Assembly (NCBI GenBank): GCA_964425755.1
Contig: CAYRNY010000022.1
Location: 1-64,000, forward strand
DNA from: CAYRNY01 sp964425755
GTDB lineage: Bacteria; Chloroflexota; Anaerolineae; Aggregatilineales; Aggregatilineaceae
Direction of reading: 5' to 3'
Length of the DNA: 64,000 bases
The notes beneath the pieces are model-generated. The model did no database searches. It was not told the origin of the DNA and saw only the letters and a program-made list of their open reading frames with translations. Positions 7,811 to 16,915 of the stretch are shown here, in pieces. The position numbers were made by a program, and so were the translations under genes. The number at the start of each line of letters is the position of its first letter. The first letter of the stretch is position 1.

Positions 7811-8755
7811 TTAGCGTTCCCGACTCAGATAAGCATTCAACCACTGGTAGAAGATCACAAAGACCGACATCAACACGGCTGTCACCAGGGCCAGCAGCGC
7901 GCCATAGCCCAGCCGGGACTGCACAAAGTAGACCTTGTAGATATAAAGACTGATCACCTCGCTGGCCGTGCCCGGCCCGCCGCCGGTGAGCAGGAAAATC
8001 TGGTCGAACACCTTGAAGGCAAGGATCGTGCGCAGCATCAGCGCGACGATAATCGTCGGGCGCAGCAAGGGCAAAAACACGTAACGATAGACCTGCACCT
8101 CGTTGGCCCCGTCCACGCGGGCCGCTTCGGCCAGCTCATACGGCAGGGACTCGACCCCGGCCAGCATGATCAGAAACAGGAAGCTGGTCCAGTGCCAGAC
8201 ATCGACGATCATCACCGAGAGCAGCGCGGTATCCGGGTCGGCAGTCCATAGCGGGAGTTTGTCGTAGCTCAGCACGCCCAGGTCAAGCAAGAGTTTGTTG
8301 ATCACGCCGTAATTGTAATCGTACATCAAGCGCCACATCGTCCCAATCGCGATCGGCGGGATCAGCAGCGGCATGATGTAGATGCTGCGGTACAACCAGG
8401 CTAGGCGCGTCACGCGGCTGACCAGCAGCGCCAGGAACAGCCCCAGGATCGCTTCTACGAACACGACCACCACGACGAAAAGCAGCGTGTTCTCCAGCGC
8501 GTCCGGCAGGACCACGTCATTGCTCAGCCTGTCGAAATGCTCAAGCCCGATATAGGTCCACACCAGCTCACCTTTGACGAACGCCAGGTCGGAGACGCTC
8601 ATCCGCAGCAACTGGATAACCGGATAGACCGTCAACAAAGCCATCGCGATCAGCGCTGGCAACAGCGCCCAGAACTTGAACGTCCGGTCAAAGAAACTAC
8701 CGGCCCGCCAACGTTGGGGGCGGGTGGTCTCAACTGCAGTAGATGTGGTCGTCAT
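7811..8755 (-). CDS. Sugar ABC transporter permease, MalF/UgpA type (CUT1)
   Basis: About 314 residues from ATG 8755. A further in-frame start at 8803 would add 16 residues abutting the upstream stem-loop and is less likely. It has six membrane segments and the EAA loop LAEAARVDGANEVQVYRYVFLPLLRP. It pairs with the MalG-type permease downstream and receives sugar from the Tat-exported binding protein encoded upstream. A stem-loop separates it from that binding-protein gene. Confidence 0.87.
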   Translation of the reverse strand: MTTTSTAVETTRPQRWRAGSFFDRTFKFWALLPALIAMALLTVYPVIQLLRMSVSDLAFVKGELVWTYIGLEHFDRLSNDVVLPDALENTLLFVVVVVFVEAILGLFLALLVSRVTRLAWLYRSIYIMPLLIPPIAIGTMWRLMYDYNYGVINKLLLDLGVLSYDKLPLWTADPDTALLSVMIVDVWHWTSFLFLIMLAGVESLPYELAEAARVDGANEVQVYRYVFLPLLRPTIIVALMLRTILAFKVFDQIFLLTGGGPGTASEVISLYIYKVYFVQSRLGYGALLALVTAVLMSVFVIFYQWLNAYLSRER

Positions 8756-8804
8756 AGTCGTTTTCTCGCGATTCAACGCTCGGTTTGCGTGGGTTAGAAT
8801 CAAC

Positions 8805-8829
8805 GTGGGGCGCTGCGCAAGCGCCCCAC
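8805..8829 (-). terminator. Intra-operon stem-loop after the binding-protein gene
   Basis: GTGGGGCGCT and AGCGCCCCAC form a perfect 10-bp stem with a five-base loop, 12 bases past the binding-protein stop. No U-run follows, so it probably acts as an mRNA stabiliser or partial attenuator. Confidence 0.65.
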
Positions 8830-8841
8830 AGTAGCCGATCG

Positions 8842-10209
8842 TTACTCAAGCGACTCGTAATTGTAACCACCATCTTCGAGGATGGTTTCCAGTTCCTTCG
8901 CCCCTTCGGTCAGCGCCTCTTCGGGGGTGAGTTCGCCGATCAGCGCCTGGTTGACGCGGCGGTCGATCACATCCACGATCTGCGGCGTCTCGTTGAGGCG
9001 CGGCTGGGCCTTGATGTACGGTGTGCTGGCGGCCATCGCCTGCATCCACCAGCCGGTGTCCGGATCGTCCGCCATTTCCTCGTACACGTCCTGGCGCACC
9101 GGGATCGCGCCTGCCTGCGCGTAGTGAAGCTGGGCGTCCTTGGTGAGCGCCCACTCCAGGAAGGTCAGCGCCGACGACTTGCGCACGTCGGGCAGGTTAT
9201 GCGGGATGCCCATCACCCAGATGCCGGACATGGTCGCGCGACCTTCGGGGCCGCCGGGCACCACGTCCGCGCCCATGTTGCCCACGACAACGGACTGGTC
9301 CGGGTTGTCGAAGTTCGGCGCAGCCGCGCCCACCATGTGCACCATCGCCAGGCGGCCACTCTGCATCAGTGCCAGGTTTTCGGCCTGTCCCATATCCGCG
9401 ACGTTGGCCGGGCCGTACTCCAGGCCCAGGTTCATCCAGGTGTTCAGCGCGGCCAGCGCCGCCTCGTTCGGTCCGAAGCCGATCGACCAGACGCCGTCCT
9501 CGCTCAGGTTCAGCACACTGGTGCCAAAGCTCTCCAGATACGCCTGGAACTCCCAGTTCCCCGGCTTGGTGCGGATGCTGAAGCCGTGCATCTGCGGCGG
9601 GTTGTGGAACACCTCCGCCGCTTGCGCGACCTCGTCCCAGGTGGTGGGGACTTCGATCCCCTGCTCTTCGAACAAGTCTCTGCGGTAGAAGAACAACTGG
9701 ATGTTGCCATTGATCGGCAGGCCGTAGATCTCGCCTTCCGGTGACGAATAACGCAACGCTTCGTCCCAGCGCGGCGCGGCGTCATACTCGATCACGTTCG
9801 GGTCAAGCTCGAAGTCCGGGTTGATGTCCTTGATCCGCGTGACCAGGCCGCCGGCGTAAAACTGCATATACCACTGCTCGTTGAGGTTCAGAATGTCGAA
9901 TTCACTCTCGTCCGACTGGACCGCGTTACGCGATTTTTCAAGCATGCCCGGGAAGGGAGTCACGTTCAGCCGGACGTTGTTGCCGGTATCCTCAACGTAT
10001 TTATTGACCAGGGCTTCAAAGCCCGGGAACCAGGGGGAGTCGTTGATCAGAATCGTAATCGTTTCAACCTGCTTGGAACGATGGAAATTGACGCTGGCGA
10101 CTTTCTCGGCAAAGGACACACCGGCGGACTTCGTCAGCAGCAGGCCGGACGCGGCAGCAGCGCCTTTTAAGAATGTGCGGCGAGTTAGTTTGTGTTTGTC
10201 AGAACCCAT
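8842..10209 (-). CDS. Extracellular sugar-binding protein with Tat signal (family 1 SBP)
   Basis: 455 residues. The N-terminus KLTRRTFLKGAAAASGLLL is a twin-arginine signal, so the protein is exported folded. The other binding proteins in this window carry Sec-type signals. The mature part follows the type I solute-binding fold of carbohydrate systems, for example the NLNEQWYMQFYAGG and LNTWMNLGLEYGP regions. It delivers sugar to the two permeases downstream. It follows the LacI gene by 52 bases, so regulator and transporter are probably co-transcribed. Tat export sometimes reflects a bound metal or cofactor, and none is evident here. Confidence 0.85.
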   Translation of the reverse strand: MGSDKHKLTRRTFLKGAAAASGLLLTKSAGVSFAEKVASVNFHRSKQVETITILINDSPWFPGFEALVNKYVEDTGNNVRLNVTPFPGMLEKSRNAVQSDESEFDILNLNEQWYMQFYAGGLVTRIKDINPDFELDPNVIEYDAAPRWDEALRYSSPEGEIYGLPINGNIQLFFYRRDLFEEQGIEVPTTWDEVAQAAEVFHNPPQMHGFSIRTKPGNWEFQAYLESFGTSVLNLSEDGVWSIGFGPNEAALAALNTWMNLGLEYGPANVADMGQAENLALMQSGRLAMVHMVGAAAPNFDNPDQSVVVGNMGADVVPGGPEGRATMSGIWVMGIPHNLPDVRKSSALTFLEWALTKDAQLHYAQAGAIPVRQDVYEEMADDPDTGWWMQAMAASTPYIKAQPRLNETPQIVDVIDRRVNQALIGELTPEEALTEGAKELETILEDGGYNYESLE

Positions 10210-10261
10210 TGAAAACGCTCCTCGTAATAAACTCTATGGACTGATCGAGACGATGCGCTAA

Positions 10262-11317
10262 TCAAGGTCGTGATTGCGTCCGCGACGGCCTCCTTTCTCC
10301 GCTGCCGGTATACACCGGGCCGGTCGATCCACGTACGACCAGTTGGGTTGGTAACAGTATTTGTGTGGGGGAATCGTCCTGTGTGCCCTGCATGTGATCG
10401 AGCAAGATTCTGGCGGCCAGGTGACCCTTGCGGAATGCGTCCTGCCAGATCGTTGTCAGCGACGGGTTGGCATAGCGGGCGATCAGCGCGTCATCGCACC
10501 CGATCACCGATACATCCTTGGGGATGCGGTAGCCCAGTTCTTGCATGATCTGCAGTAACTGCACCGCTTTCAGATCGTCACTGCACACAAACGCCGTCGG
10601 CGGATCAGGGTCCCGCATGATCGCGGCGATGGTGTCCTGGCTGACGCTGGTGTAAGGCTGCGTCGTCACGATCAGTTCGTCATGCACGGGCACGCCGTGC
10701 GCTTCCAGCGTGGCACGGTATCCCCGCAGCAGCAGGCGCACGTAGTTCTTGTTAGGCGGGCTGATCAAAAACGCGATTCGGCGATGCCCGAACGCGACCA
10801 GATGTGCGGCGGCCTTTTGCGCGCCGGACTCAAAATCGACATCTACCCAATTTGTCGTGGTGCCATTTGTGCTCACGCGTTGTGTCAAAACGTACGGGGT
10901 GCCGCTGTCAAACAACACGGGCAGTTGCGGGTCGTCCACCGGCATGCTGAGCAAGATCAGGCCGTCCACGCGCCGCTGGCGGTACAGGTCGACGTATGAT
11001 GTCTCGTCGCGGTTGAAGCGCACCAGCATATCCAGGTTCGCCGTGTCGAGCACGCTCGAAATGCCGCGCAGCGTGTCGCTGTAAAGCGGGTAACTGAACA
11101 CGTCCTGGGCGCTCTCATCGATGATCACGCCGACGATATGGGTCTTCCCCTGGGCCAGGCCCCGCGCCAGCATGCTGGGGCGGTATCCCATTTGTTCGAT
11201 CACCTGCTGGACGTGCAGGCGCGTCGTCTCGGCGACATCGGGGTGATTGTTGATCACCCGCGAGACCGTTTTCTTGGAGACTCTGGCGACCGCTGCCACA
11301 TCGGAAATGGTGACCAT
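10262..11317 (-). CDS. LacI-family transcriptional regulator
   Basis: 351 residues. The N-terminal helix-turn-helix TISDVAAVARVSKKTVSRVI (about 3-22) and hinge YRPSMLARGLAQGKTHIVG are diagnostic. The rest is the periplasmic-binding-like sugar-sensing domain. It heads the operon of binding protein, two permeases and sulfatase. A double palindrome 45 bases upstream of its start, between it and the divergent sulfatase, is its likely operator, so it probably represses both arms until a sulfated sugar or product binds. Confidence 0.9.
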   Translation of the reverse strand: MVTISDVAAVARVSKKTVSRVINNHPDVAETTRLHVQQVIEQMGYRPSMLARGLAQGKTHIVGVIIDESAQDVFSYPLYSDTLRGISSVLDTANLDMLVRFNRDETSYVDLYRQRRVDGLILLSMPVDDPQLPVLFDSGTPYVLTQRVSTNGTTTNWVDVDFESGAQKAAAHLVAFGHRRIAFLISPPNKNYVRLLLRGYRATLEAHGVPVHDELIVTTQPYTSVSQDTIAAIMRDPDPPTAFVCSDDLKAVQLLQIMQELGYRIPKDVSVIGCDDALIARYANPSLTTIWQDAFRKGHLAARILLDHMQGTQDDSPTQILLPTQLVVRGSTGPVYTGSGERRPSRTQSRP

Positions 11318-11361
11318 TAGTTGAATGTCGCTTGGAACTGGAGTATGATGGATTCGTTGTC

Positions 11362-11387
11362 TGACACCGGTGTCGACACCGGTGTCA
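11362..11387. promoter_or_regulatory. Tandem LacI-type operator
   Basis: The 12-bp palindrome GACACCGGTGTC occurs twice back to back (11363-11374 and 11375-11386), making a 26-bp palindrome with its flanking T and A. The central CG is typical of LacI-family sites. On the minus strand a consensus TTGACA (11388-11383) overlaps it, so binding would block the lacI-SBP promoter. It may also control the divergent sulfatase at 11564. Confidence 0.75.
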
Positions 11388-11563
11388 AAATCGTAGCATA
11401 GCTATTGATGCAGAGTCAAGCGAACCACTGCGCACGGGTACATGTGAGGCCGCGAACACGGGAGTGTTTCGCTGTGTCTGCTACGTCAAAGCGCGTCTGG
11501 AAGGCCGAAACGCAACTCAATAAAGCCACTTACAGTTTATCACGTTATACACAGGAGTGATCG

Positions 11564-13066
11564 ATGAAAGCAATTATGGTCATGTTCGATTCGTTGAATC
11601 GGCACATGCTGCCCCCTTACGGCGCGCAAGGCATCCATGCCCCTAATTTCGAGCGACTGGCGGAACGGAGCGTGACGTTCGATAACTACTACATCGGCAG
11701 CATGCCGTGTATCCCGGCCCGGCGCGAACTGCATACCGGGCGCTACAATTTCCTGCACCGCAGTTGGGGGCCGCTGGAACCCTTCGATGACTCCATGCCC
11801 GCCATTTTGGGGCAGCACGGCATCTATACGCACCTCACCACCGACCACCAGCATTACTTTGAGGACGGCGGCGCGACGTACCACAGCCGGTACCACACCT
11901 GGGAGTTTGCGCGCGGCCAGGAAGGGGATCAGTGGAAGGGCGAGGTCAACGACCCGGCCATCCCGGACATGCTGAACCCCTTCTCGCTTGACGGCTGGCA
12001 ACACGATTTTGAGAAACGCAAACGGCGGCAAGACTGGATCAACCGCAAGTACATGCAGCAGGAAGCGCAGCACCCGCAGACCGTGACGGTCGATCGCGGC
12101 CTGGAGTTCATGCGCACCAACCACGCGGCGGATAACTGGTTCCTGCAGATCGAATGTTTCGACCCGCACGAACCGTTCTTCAGCTACGAGGACTATCAGG
12201 CGCTCTACCCGCACGAATACGACGGGCCGCATTTCGACTGGCCGGACTACGACCGCGTGCGCCAGGACCCGCTCGAAGTGCAGCACGCCAGGTTCCAGTA
12301 CGCCGCGTTAGTCAGCCAATGTGACGCCTCGCTTGGACGGGTGCTCGACCTGATGGACGAGCTGGACCTGTGGGATGACACGATGCTGATCGTCAACACC
12401 GATCACGGCTACCTGCTGGGCGAGCATGACTGGTGGGCCAAAAACAGAATGCCCTGGTACAACGAGCTGGCGCATATCCCGCTGTTCATCTGGGACCCGC
12501 GCAGCCGCGTGCAGGGCGAGCGCCGCGACAGCCTCGTGCAGATGATCGACTTCCCGGCGACGCTGCTGGAGTTCTTCGGCGTTGAGCGCCCGGACGCCAT
12601 GCAAGGCGTGCCGCTGCGCGACGTGATCGCGCAGGACACCCCGCCCCGCGAAGCGTGCCTGTTCGGCGTGCTGGGGGCGCACGTGAACGTCACCGACGGG
12701 CGTTACGTCTACATGCGCGGCCCCGCAACGCCGGACAACACCCCGCTCTACGAATACACGCTGATGCCCACGCACCTGCAAGGGATGTTCACGGTCGAGG
12801 AATTGCAGGATATCCAGCTTGGCGGGCCGTTCAGCTTCACCAAGGGCTGCCGCGTGAATCGCATCCCGGCGCGTGCCTGGGCCATGCCGCACACCTTTGA
12901 GACGCTGCTTTTCGATCTGGAAGCCGATCCCAAACAGGAACGCCCACTGCGCGACCCCGCGATCGAGCGGCGCATGATCGCGCACATGATGCGCCTGATG
13001 GAAGAAAACGACGCACCGCCGGAACAGTACACGCGCCTGGGCCTGCCGGAGCCGGTGTTCGCCTGA
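11564..13066 (+). CDS. Sulfatase (formylglycine type, N-sulfatase-like)
   Basis: 500 residues with ribosome site CAGGAG. The N-terminus MKAIMVMFDSLNRHMLPPYG carries the first metal Asp, though with one Asp where arylsulfatases have two. CIPARRELHTGR (Cys49 to Arg53 as C-I-P-A-R) is the formylglycine signature. VNTDHGYLLGEHDWWAKN is the second metal site. Such CIPAR proteins resemble heparan N-sulfatase or phosphonate monoester hydrolase-like members. It is divergent from the LacI-ABC-sulfatase operon across the shared operator. No signal peptide is evident. The substrate is not determinable from sequence. Confidence 0.88.
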   Translation: MKAIMVMFDSLNRHMLPPYGAQGIHAPNFERLAERSVTFDNYYIGSMPCIPARRELHTGRYNFLHRSWGPLEPFDDSMPAILGQHGIYTHLTTDHQHYFEDGGATYHSRYHTWEFARGQEGDQWKGEVNDPAIPDMLNPFSLDGWQHDFEKRKRRQDWINRKYMQQEAQHPQTVTVDRGLEFMRTNHAADNWFLQIECFDPHEPFFSYEDYQALYPHEYDGPHFDWPDYDRVRQDPLEVQHARFQYAALVSQCDASLGRVLDLMDELDLWDDTMLIVNTDHGYLLGEHDWWAKNRMPWYNELAHIPLFIWDPRSRVQGERRDSLVQMIDFPATLLEFFGVERPDAMQGVPLRDVIAQDTPPREACLFGVLGAHVNVTDGRYVYMRGPATPDNTPLYEYTLMPTHLQGMFTVEELQDIQLGGPFSFTKGCRVNRIPARAWAMPHTFETLLFDLEADPKQERPLRDPAIERRMIAHMMRLMEENDAPPEQYTRLGLPEPVFA

Positions 13067-13102
13067 CGTGCGACCAGGCGCGGGCAGCACATCTCCAACC
13101 CC

Positions 13103-13135
13103 ACACAGCGCGGCCCGTTGATGGCGGCGCTGTGT
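13103..13135 (+). terminator. Stem-loop terminator after the sulfatase gene
   Basis: ACACAGCGC (13103-13111) pairs with GCGCTGTGT (13127-13135), with a 15-base loop, 37 bases past the stop codon. Only a weak T-run follows. Confidence 0.55.
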
Positions 13136-13170
13136 TGCGTTCTGCGGGGAAACAGGCGTGCCCGTGCGGC

Positions 13171-13222
13171 TTGACAACTCAGGCCGAAAAATGATAGGCT
13201 TTTATAAAATGATTTATAAAAG
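13171..13222 (+). promoter_or_regulatory. Promoter with a palindromic operator upstream of the ROK gene
   Basis: TTGACA (13171-13176) with 18-base spacing to TAGGCT (13195-13200) makes a sigma70-type promoter. Overlapping its -10 is the perfect inverted repeat CTTTTATAAA-ATGA-TTTATAAAAG (13199-13222). It is AT-rich and spaced like NagC/Mlc sites, so it is a strong candidate for autorepression by the ROK protein. Confidence 0.7.
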
Positions 13223-13241
13223 TTGTTGAAAAGCGTGTTCT

Positions 13242-14459
13242 ATGGTCTCCAATTCCTCTGCACACGGCGCAATTGTACGCCTTCTAAGTCAGCGCGCGCT
13301 GACGCTCGCCGAGCTTGCCCAGGCAACCGGCGTGAGCCTTCCGACGCTGCGCCGTGCCATCCAGGACCTCAGCGAGAAGCGCTGGGTCGCCCCCAGCGGC
13401 GAGCATACCACCACCGGCGGCAGGCCGGCGGTGTTATACGGACTGGATACGACCCATCATTACATCATCGGGGTGCACATCCAACTGCCCGGGCTGCGCA
13501 TCGCGGCGGTTGACCTGGCGGGTGACGTGCTGTGCGAGCAGCGCATCGCGCACGACGAATTGCCGCCTGACGACGTGGTGCGCGAGATCGCGCGCGCGGT
13601 CCAGGCCATCATCGCGCGGTTCCCGCAGCGCAACCCGTTAGGTCTCAGCGTGGCGACGCCGGGCTTCACCGACCCGGACAGCGGCACGATCTTGTCGATC
13701 GGGCGTGTGCCCGGCTGGCAGAACTACCCGCTCAAAGCGCGGCTGGAAGCCAGCTTCGGCCTGCGCGTGAGCGTGGCGAACGACGTGGACTGCATGGCGA
13801 TCGCCGAGCTAGCGCATCTCGGGGCGTGGCCCAGCGCAAACGTCGTTTATCTTGGCTTCGACGAGGGCATCAAAGTCAGCCTGTTTCTTGAGGGCCGCCA
13901 TTATACCGGCCCATTCGGCAACGCGGGCAACATCGGCAGCAGCGTGCTGCCGGTCTTCCCGGCGACAAACGGCCCAGAGGTCGCCAAACTGGAACACCTG
14001 GTCTCGCTGCACGCCATCAGTGAGACTTTCGACGCGCGGGCAGCACAACACGCAGGTGCACCGGCGGAGCGTTACGCGACGTTACGCCAGATCGACGATC
14101 ACCGGGCGAAGTTCCAGGCGCTCGTGCAGGCGGCCACAGCGGGTGACGCGCTGTGCCAGACGCTGCTCGAAGAGGTGCTGGACACACTGGCGATCGCGAT
14201 CGCCAATCTGTTGCATATTCTGCAGCCCGGCCTGCTGATCACCGGGGGGGCCTTGAGCGATCTCGCGCCCGATTTGCAGCAGCATTTTGATGCGGCGGTA
14301 CGTCGCCATCTGCCCCCCCTCATCAGCAACTACCTGGTGATTCAAACAGCCCAGTTCGCCCTGCCGAACCAGGTCTGCATCGGGGCGGCCCGCGCGTTTC
14401 TCGATCGCTTTGTACTTGCCGACGATTTTTTGACGACTGTAGGGGAGAAGGCTCAATGA
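13242..14459 (+). CDS. ROK-family transcriptional regulator
   Basis: 405 residues. An N-terminal winged helix-turn-helix (LTLAELAQATGVSLPTLRRA, about 20-39) is followed by a ROK sugar-kinase-like domain: IGVHIQLPGLRIAAVDLAG, then VANDVDCMAIAE. The ROK CxCGxxGC zinc motif is not seen, so zinc may be absent. Its stop overlaps the next gene's start (ATGA), so it is the first gene of the SsuABC-type transporter operon. It probably represses the operon through the AT-rich palindrome at 13199-13222 and senses a sugar or sugar derivative. Confidence 0.82.
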   Translation: MVSNSSAHGAIVRLLSQRALTLAELAQATGVSLPTLRRAIQDLSEKRWVAPSGEHTTTGGRPAVLYGLDTTHHYIIGVHIQLPGLRIAAVDLAGDVLCEQRIAHDELPPDDVVREIARAVQAIIARFPQRNPLGLSVATPGFTDPDSGTILSIGRVPGWQNYPLKARLEASFGLRVSVANDVDCMAIAELAHLGAWPSANVVYLGFDEGIKVSLFLEGRHYTGPFGNAGNIGSSVLPVFPATNGPEVAKLEHLVSLHAISETFDARAAQHAGAPAERYATLRQIDDHRAKFQALVQAATAGDALCQTLLEEVLDTLAIAIANLLHILQPGLLITGGALSDLAPDLQQHFDAAVRRHLPPLISNYLVIQTAQFALPNQVCIGAARAFLDRFVLADDFLTTVGEKAQ

Positions 14460-15199
14460 GCCAACACATCGTCGTTGACCACGTCACCAAGCAATTTGAC
14501 CTCACGGACGAGCGCACGTTGGCGCTCGATGACGTGTCGCTGACAATCGAAGCCAACGAGTTCGTGTCGATCGTTGGCCGCAGTGGGTGCGGCAAGACCA
14601 CGCTGCTGAACCTGATCGCCGGGCTGATCACCCCGACCGAAGGCGAAGTCCGGATCGGTAACCAGGTGATCACAAGGCCGGGGCCGGACCGGGGCATGGT
14701 GTTCCAGCATTCGGCGCTGTTCCCCTGGCTGACCGCGATCGACAACATCCAGTTCGGCCCGCGTAACCAGGGTGTGCCGCGCAAGAAGCGGCTTGAACAA
14801 GCCCACGAGCTGATCGAGTTGGTCCGGCTGAAGGGGTTCGAGAAGAAATACCCGCGCGAGCTTTCCGGCGGGATGCAGCAGCGGGTGGCGATCGCCCGCG
14901 CCCTGGCTGTCGATCCTGACATGTTGCTGATGGACGAGCCGTTTGGCGCGCTGGACGAGCTGACCCGCGCCGAGATGCAGGAAGAACTGCTGCGCATCTG
15001 GGAAGTGCGCAAGAAGACGGTGGTCTTCGTCACGCACAGCATCCTGGAGGCGATCTATCTCTCGGACCGGATCATCGTGCTCAGCCCGCATCCCGGGCGG
15101 CTGCGGGCCGAATTCCCGATCGACCTGCCGCGTCCCCGCCAGCGCTCGTCGCAGCAGTTCATGAAGCTGTACGAGGACATTCACGATGCCATCTTCTGA
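14456..15199 (+). CDS. ABC transporter ATPase, SsuB/TauB/NrtD type
   Basis: 247 residues. Walker A GRSGCGKT (41-48), signature LSGGMQQRVAIARAL, Walker B MLLMDEPFGALD and the switch VTHSILEA are all intact. The sequence resembles the ATPases for nitrate, taurine and alkanesulfonate. It energises the two permeases that follow and overlaps its neighbours on both sides. Adjacent TauE and sulfatase genes make an organosulfur cargo more likely than nitrate (inference). Confidence 0.88.
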   Translation: MSQHIVVDHVTKQFDLTDERTLALDDVSLTIEANEFVSIVGRSGCGKTTLLNLIAGLITPTEGEVRIGNQVITRPGPDRGMVFQHSALFPWLTAIDNIQFGPRNQGVPRKKRLEQAHELIELVRLKGFEKKYPRELSGGMQQRVAIARALAVDPDMLLMDEPFGALDELTRAEMQEELLRIWEVRKKTVVFVTHSILEAIYLSDRIIVLSPHPGRLRAEFPIDLPRPRQRSSQQFMKLYEDIHDAIF

Positions 15200-16058
15200 C
15201 CCTTCCCTGCACACGGCACCTGCCAGCCGGCGCGCGCCCGTGCGGCGGGTTGTCTGGCGGCGGCTGCGCAGGCTGCGCATCCCGGACTGGGTTTACGGGC
15301 TGGCGATGGTCCTGTTCCTGCTCTGGCTGTGGGAATACGCGGTCGATCACGGCCACCTGAACCCGTACCAGTTCCCCCCGCCGTCCAAACTCCAGCGCAC
15401 GTTTGAAAGCCTGCTGGAGCACGGCTTTCCGCGCGGAATCACCACCGATGTGCACCTGCGGACCACGCTCAGCCGGATATTGAAAGGCTACGTGGCGGCG
15501 ACCGCGCTCGCGATTCCAAGCGGGTTGGTGATCGGGTCGAGCAACATCCTGGACCGCGCCGCGCTGCCGATCATCACGTTCGCGCGCTCGGTGGCGACGA
15601 TCAGCTTGCTGCCGCTGGCGGTGGCCTGGTTCGGCGTGGGCGAGTTCACGCGCGTGTTCCTGATCGCTTACGGCTGCTACTGGATCATCGTGACCAGCGT
15701 GATCGAAGCGGTGAAAGGCGTCAACCGGCAGTATATCCACGCCGCGCAGACGCTGGGCGCGTCGCGCGTGCAGATCTTCTTCCGCGTGATGCTGCCCGCC
15801 AGCCTGCCGCGCATTTTCGCCGGCATGCGCGTGGCGCTCGGCATGGCGTTCCTGGTGATCATCGCCGTCGAGATGATCGGCACGGTCAAGGGCCTGGGGG
15901 CGCTGATCATGGAAGCACGCACCTTTTACCGCACGGATGTGACCATCGTCGGCATGTTCTTCATCGCCATTATCGGCTTTGCGCTGGCCCACGTCTTGAC
16001 CTGGCTGGAACGCCTCCTGCTGCCCTGGATGACCGACCTGGAAGAGGTGCAGCGATGA
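15186..16058 (+). CDS. ABC permease, SsuC/TauC type (first of two)
   Basis: 290 residues. A basic cytosolic N-terminus (about 1-35) precedes roughly six membrane segments. The coupling loop is IHAAQTLGASRVQIFFRVMLPASLP. Overlaps of 14 bases with the ATPase gene and 4 bases with the second permease show a tight operon. Two distinct permeases suggest a heterodimeric channel, whereas SsuC and TauC normally act as homodimers, a mild departure. Confidence 0.85.
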   Translation: MPSSDPSLHTAPASRRAPVRRVVWRRLRRLRIPDWVYGLAMVLFLLWLWEYAVDHGHLNPYQFPPPSKLQRTFESLLEHGFPRGITTDVHLRTTLSRILKGYVAATALAIPSGLVIGSSNILDRAALPIITFARSVATISLLPLAVAWFGVGEFTRVFLIAYGCYWIIVTSVIEAVKGVNRQYIHAAQTLGASRVQIFFRVMLPASLPRIFAGMRVALGMAFLVIIAVEMIGTVKGLGALIMEARTFYRTDVTIVGMFFIAIIGFALAHVLTWLERLLLPWMTDLEEVQR

Positions 16059-16825
16059 GCGAGCGCAGTTTTCAGCGCAACCTGTTGATCTCCTGGTCCG
16101 GGGTGATCGCGGTGCTGGTCGTCTGGCAGATTATCAACACGCTCCAGATCGTCAATCCCGGCATATTCCCCGGCCCGCTTCAGGTTGTCGACACGGCGAT
16201 CAACCGCTTTCCGTTTTCGGACGTGCTGGCGCATGTCCGCGCGAGCGTCCAACGCGTGGCGCTGGGCTTCCTGATCGGCGGCAGTTTGGGCGTCGTGCTG
16301 GGCATCACGTCAGGTTGGTATCGCCTGCTGGGTAAGTTGCTGTGGGGGCCGATCGAAATTCTGCGCCCGGTGCCGCCGCTGGCCTGGATTCCGATCGCGC
16401 TGATCTGGTTCGGGTTGGGCGAAGCCTCAAAGGTGTTCATCATCTCGCTCGGCGCGTTTTTCCCCGTTGTGACGAGCGCTTACAAAGGCATGAGCACGAT
16501 CGACCCGCTGCTGTTTCGCGCCGCGCAGTCGCTGGGCGTCAAAGGCCCGAAGCTGCTGCTCAAGGTCGCGATCCCGGCGGCCTTGCCCGATATCGCGGTG
16601 GGGATTCGCGTCGGCTGGAGCTTGAGTTTCGGCTCGCTGGTCGCCGCTGAAGTCCTGGCCGCGCAGCAGGGGTTGGGCTTCCTGGTGATGTACGGGCGCG
16701 AGCTTGGCGAGGTCGAGGTGATCGTCTACGGCATCATCCTGATCGGCATATTGAATCTCGTCACGGATCATCTGCTGCACCGGTTCCTGTTTCAGCGCCA
16801 ACTGCGCTGGCACTTCGGGACATAG
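16055..16825 (+). CDS. ABC permease, SsuC/TauC type (second of two)
   Basis: 256 residues with six membrane segments. The EAA-like loop is FRAAQSLGVKGPKLLLKVAIPAALP. It is paralogous to the preceding permease, and the two probably form a heterodimer. Ninety bases separate it from the binding-protein gene. Confidence 0.85.
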   Translation: MSERSFQRNLLISWSGVIAVLVVWQIINTLQIVNPGIFPGPLQVVDTAINRFPFSDVLAHVRASVQRVALGFLIGGSLGVVLGITSGWYRLLGKLLWGPIEILRPVPPLAWIPIALIWFGLGEASKVFIISLGAFFPVVTSAYKGMSTIDPLLFRAAQSLGVKGPKLLLKVAIPAALPDIAVGIRVGWSLSFGSLVAAEVLAAQQGLGFLVMYGRELGEVEVIVYGIILIGILNLVTDHLLHRFLFQRQLRWHFGT

Positions 16826-16915
16826 TGCGGAGAAAGGAGCGCCAAGACGACACACTTACCAGGACGCCCCAGTATTTACCATCATCGAAAGGCTAGACTT
16901 AGAGAGGGTGCAAAA

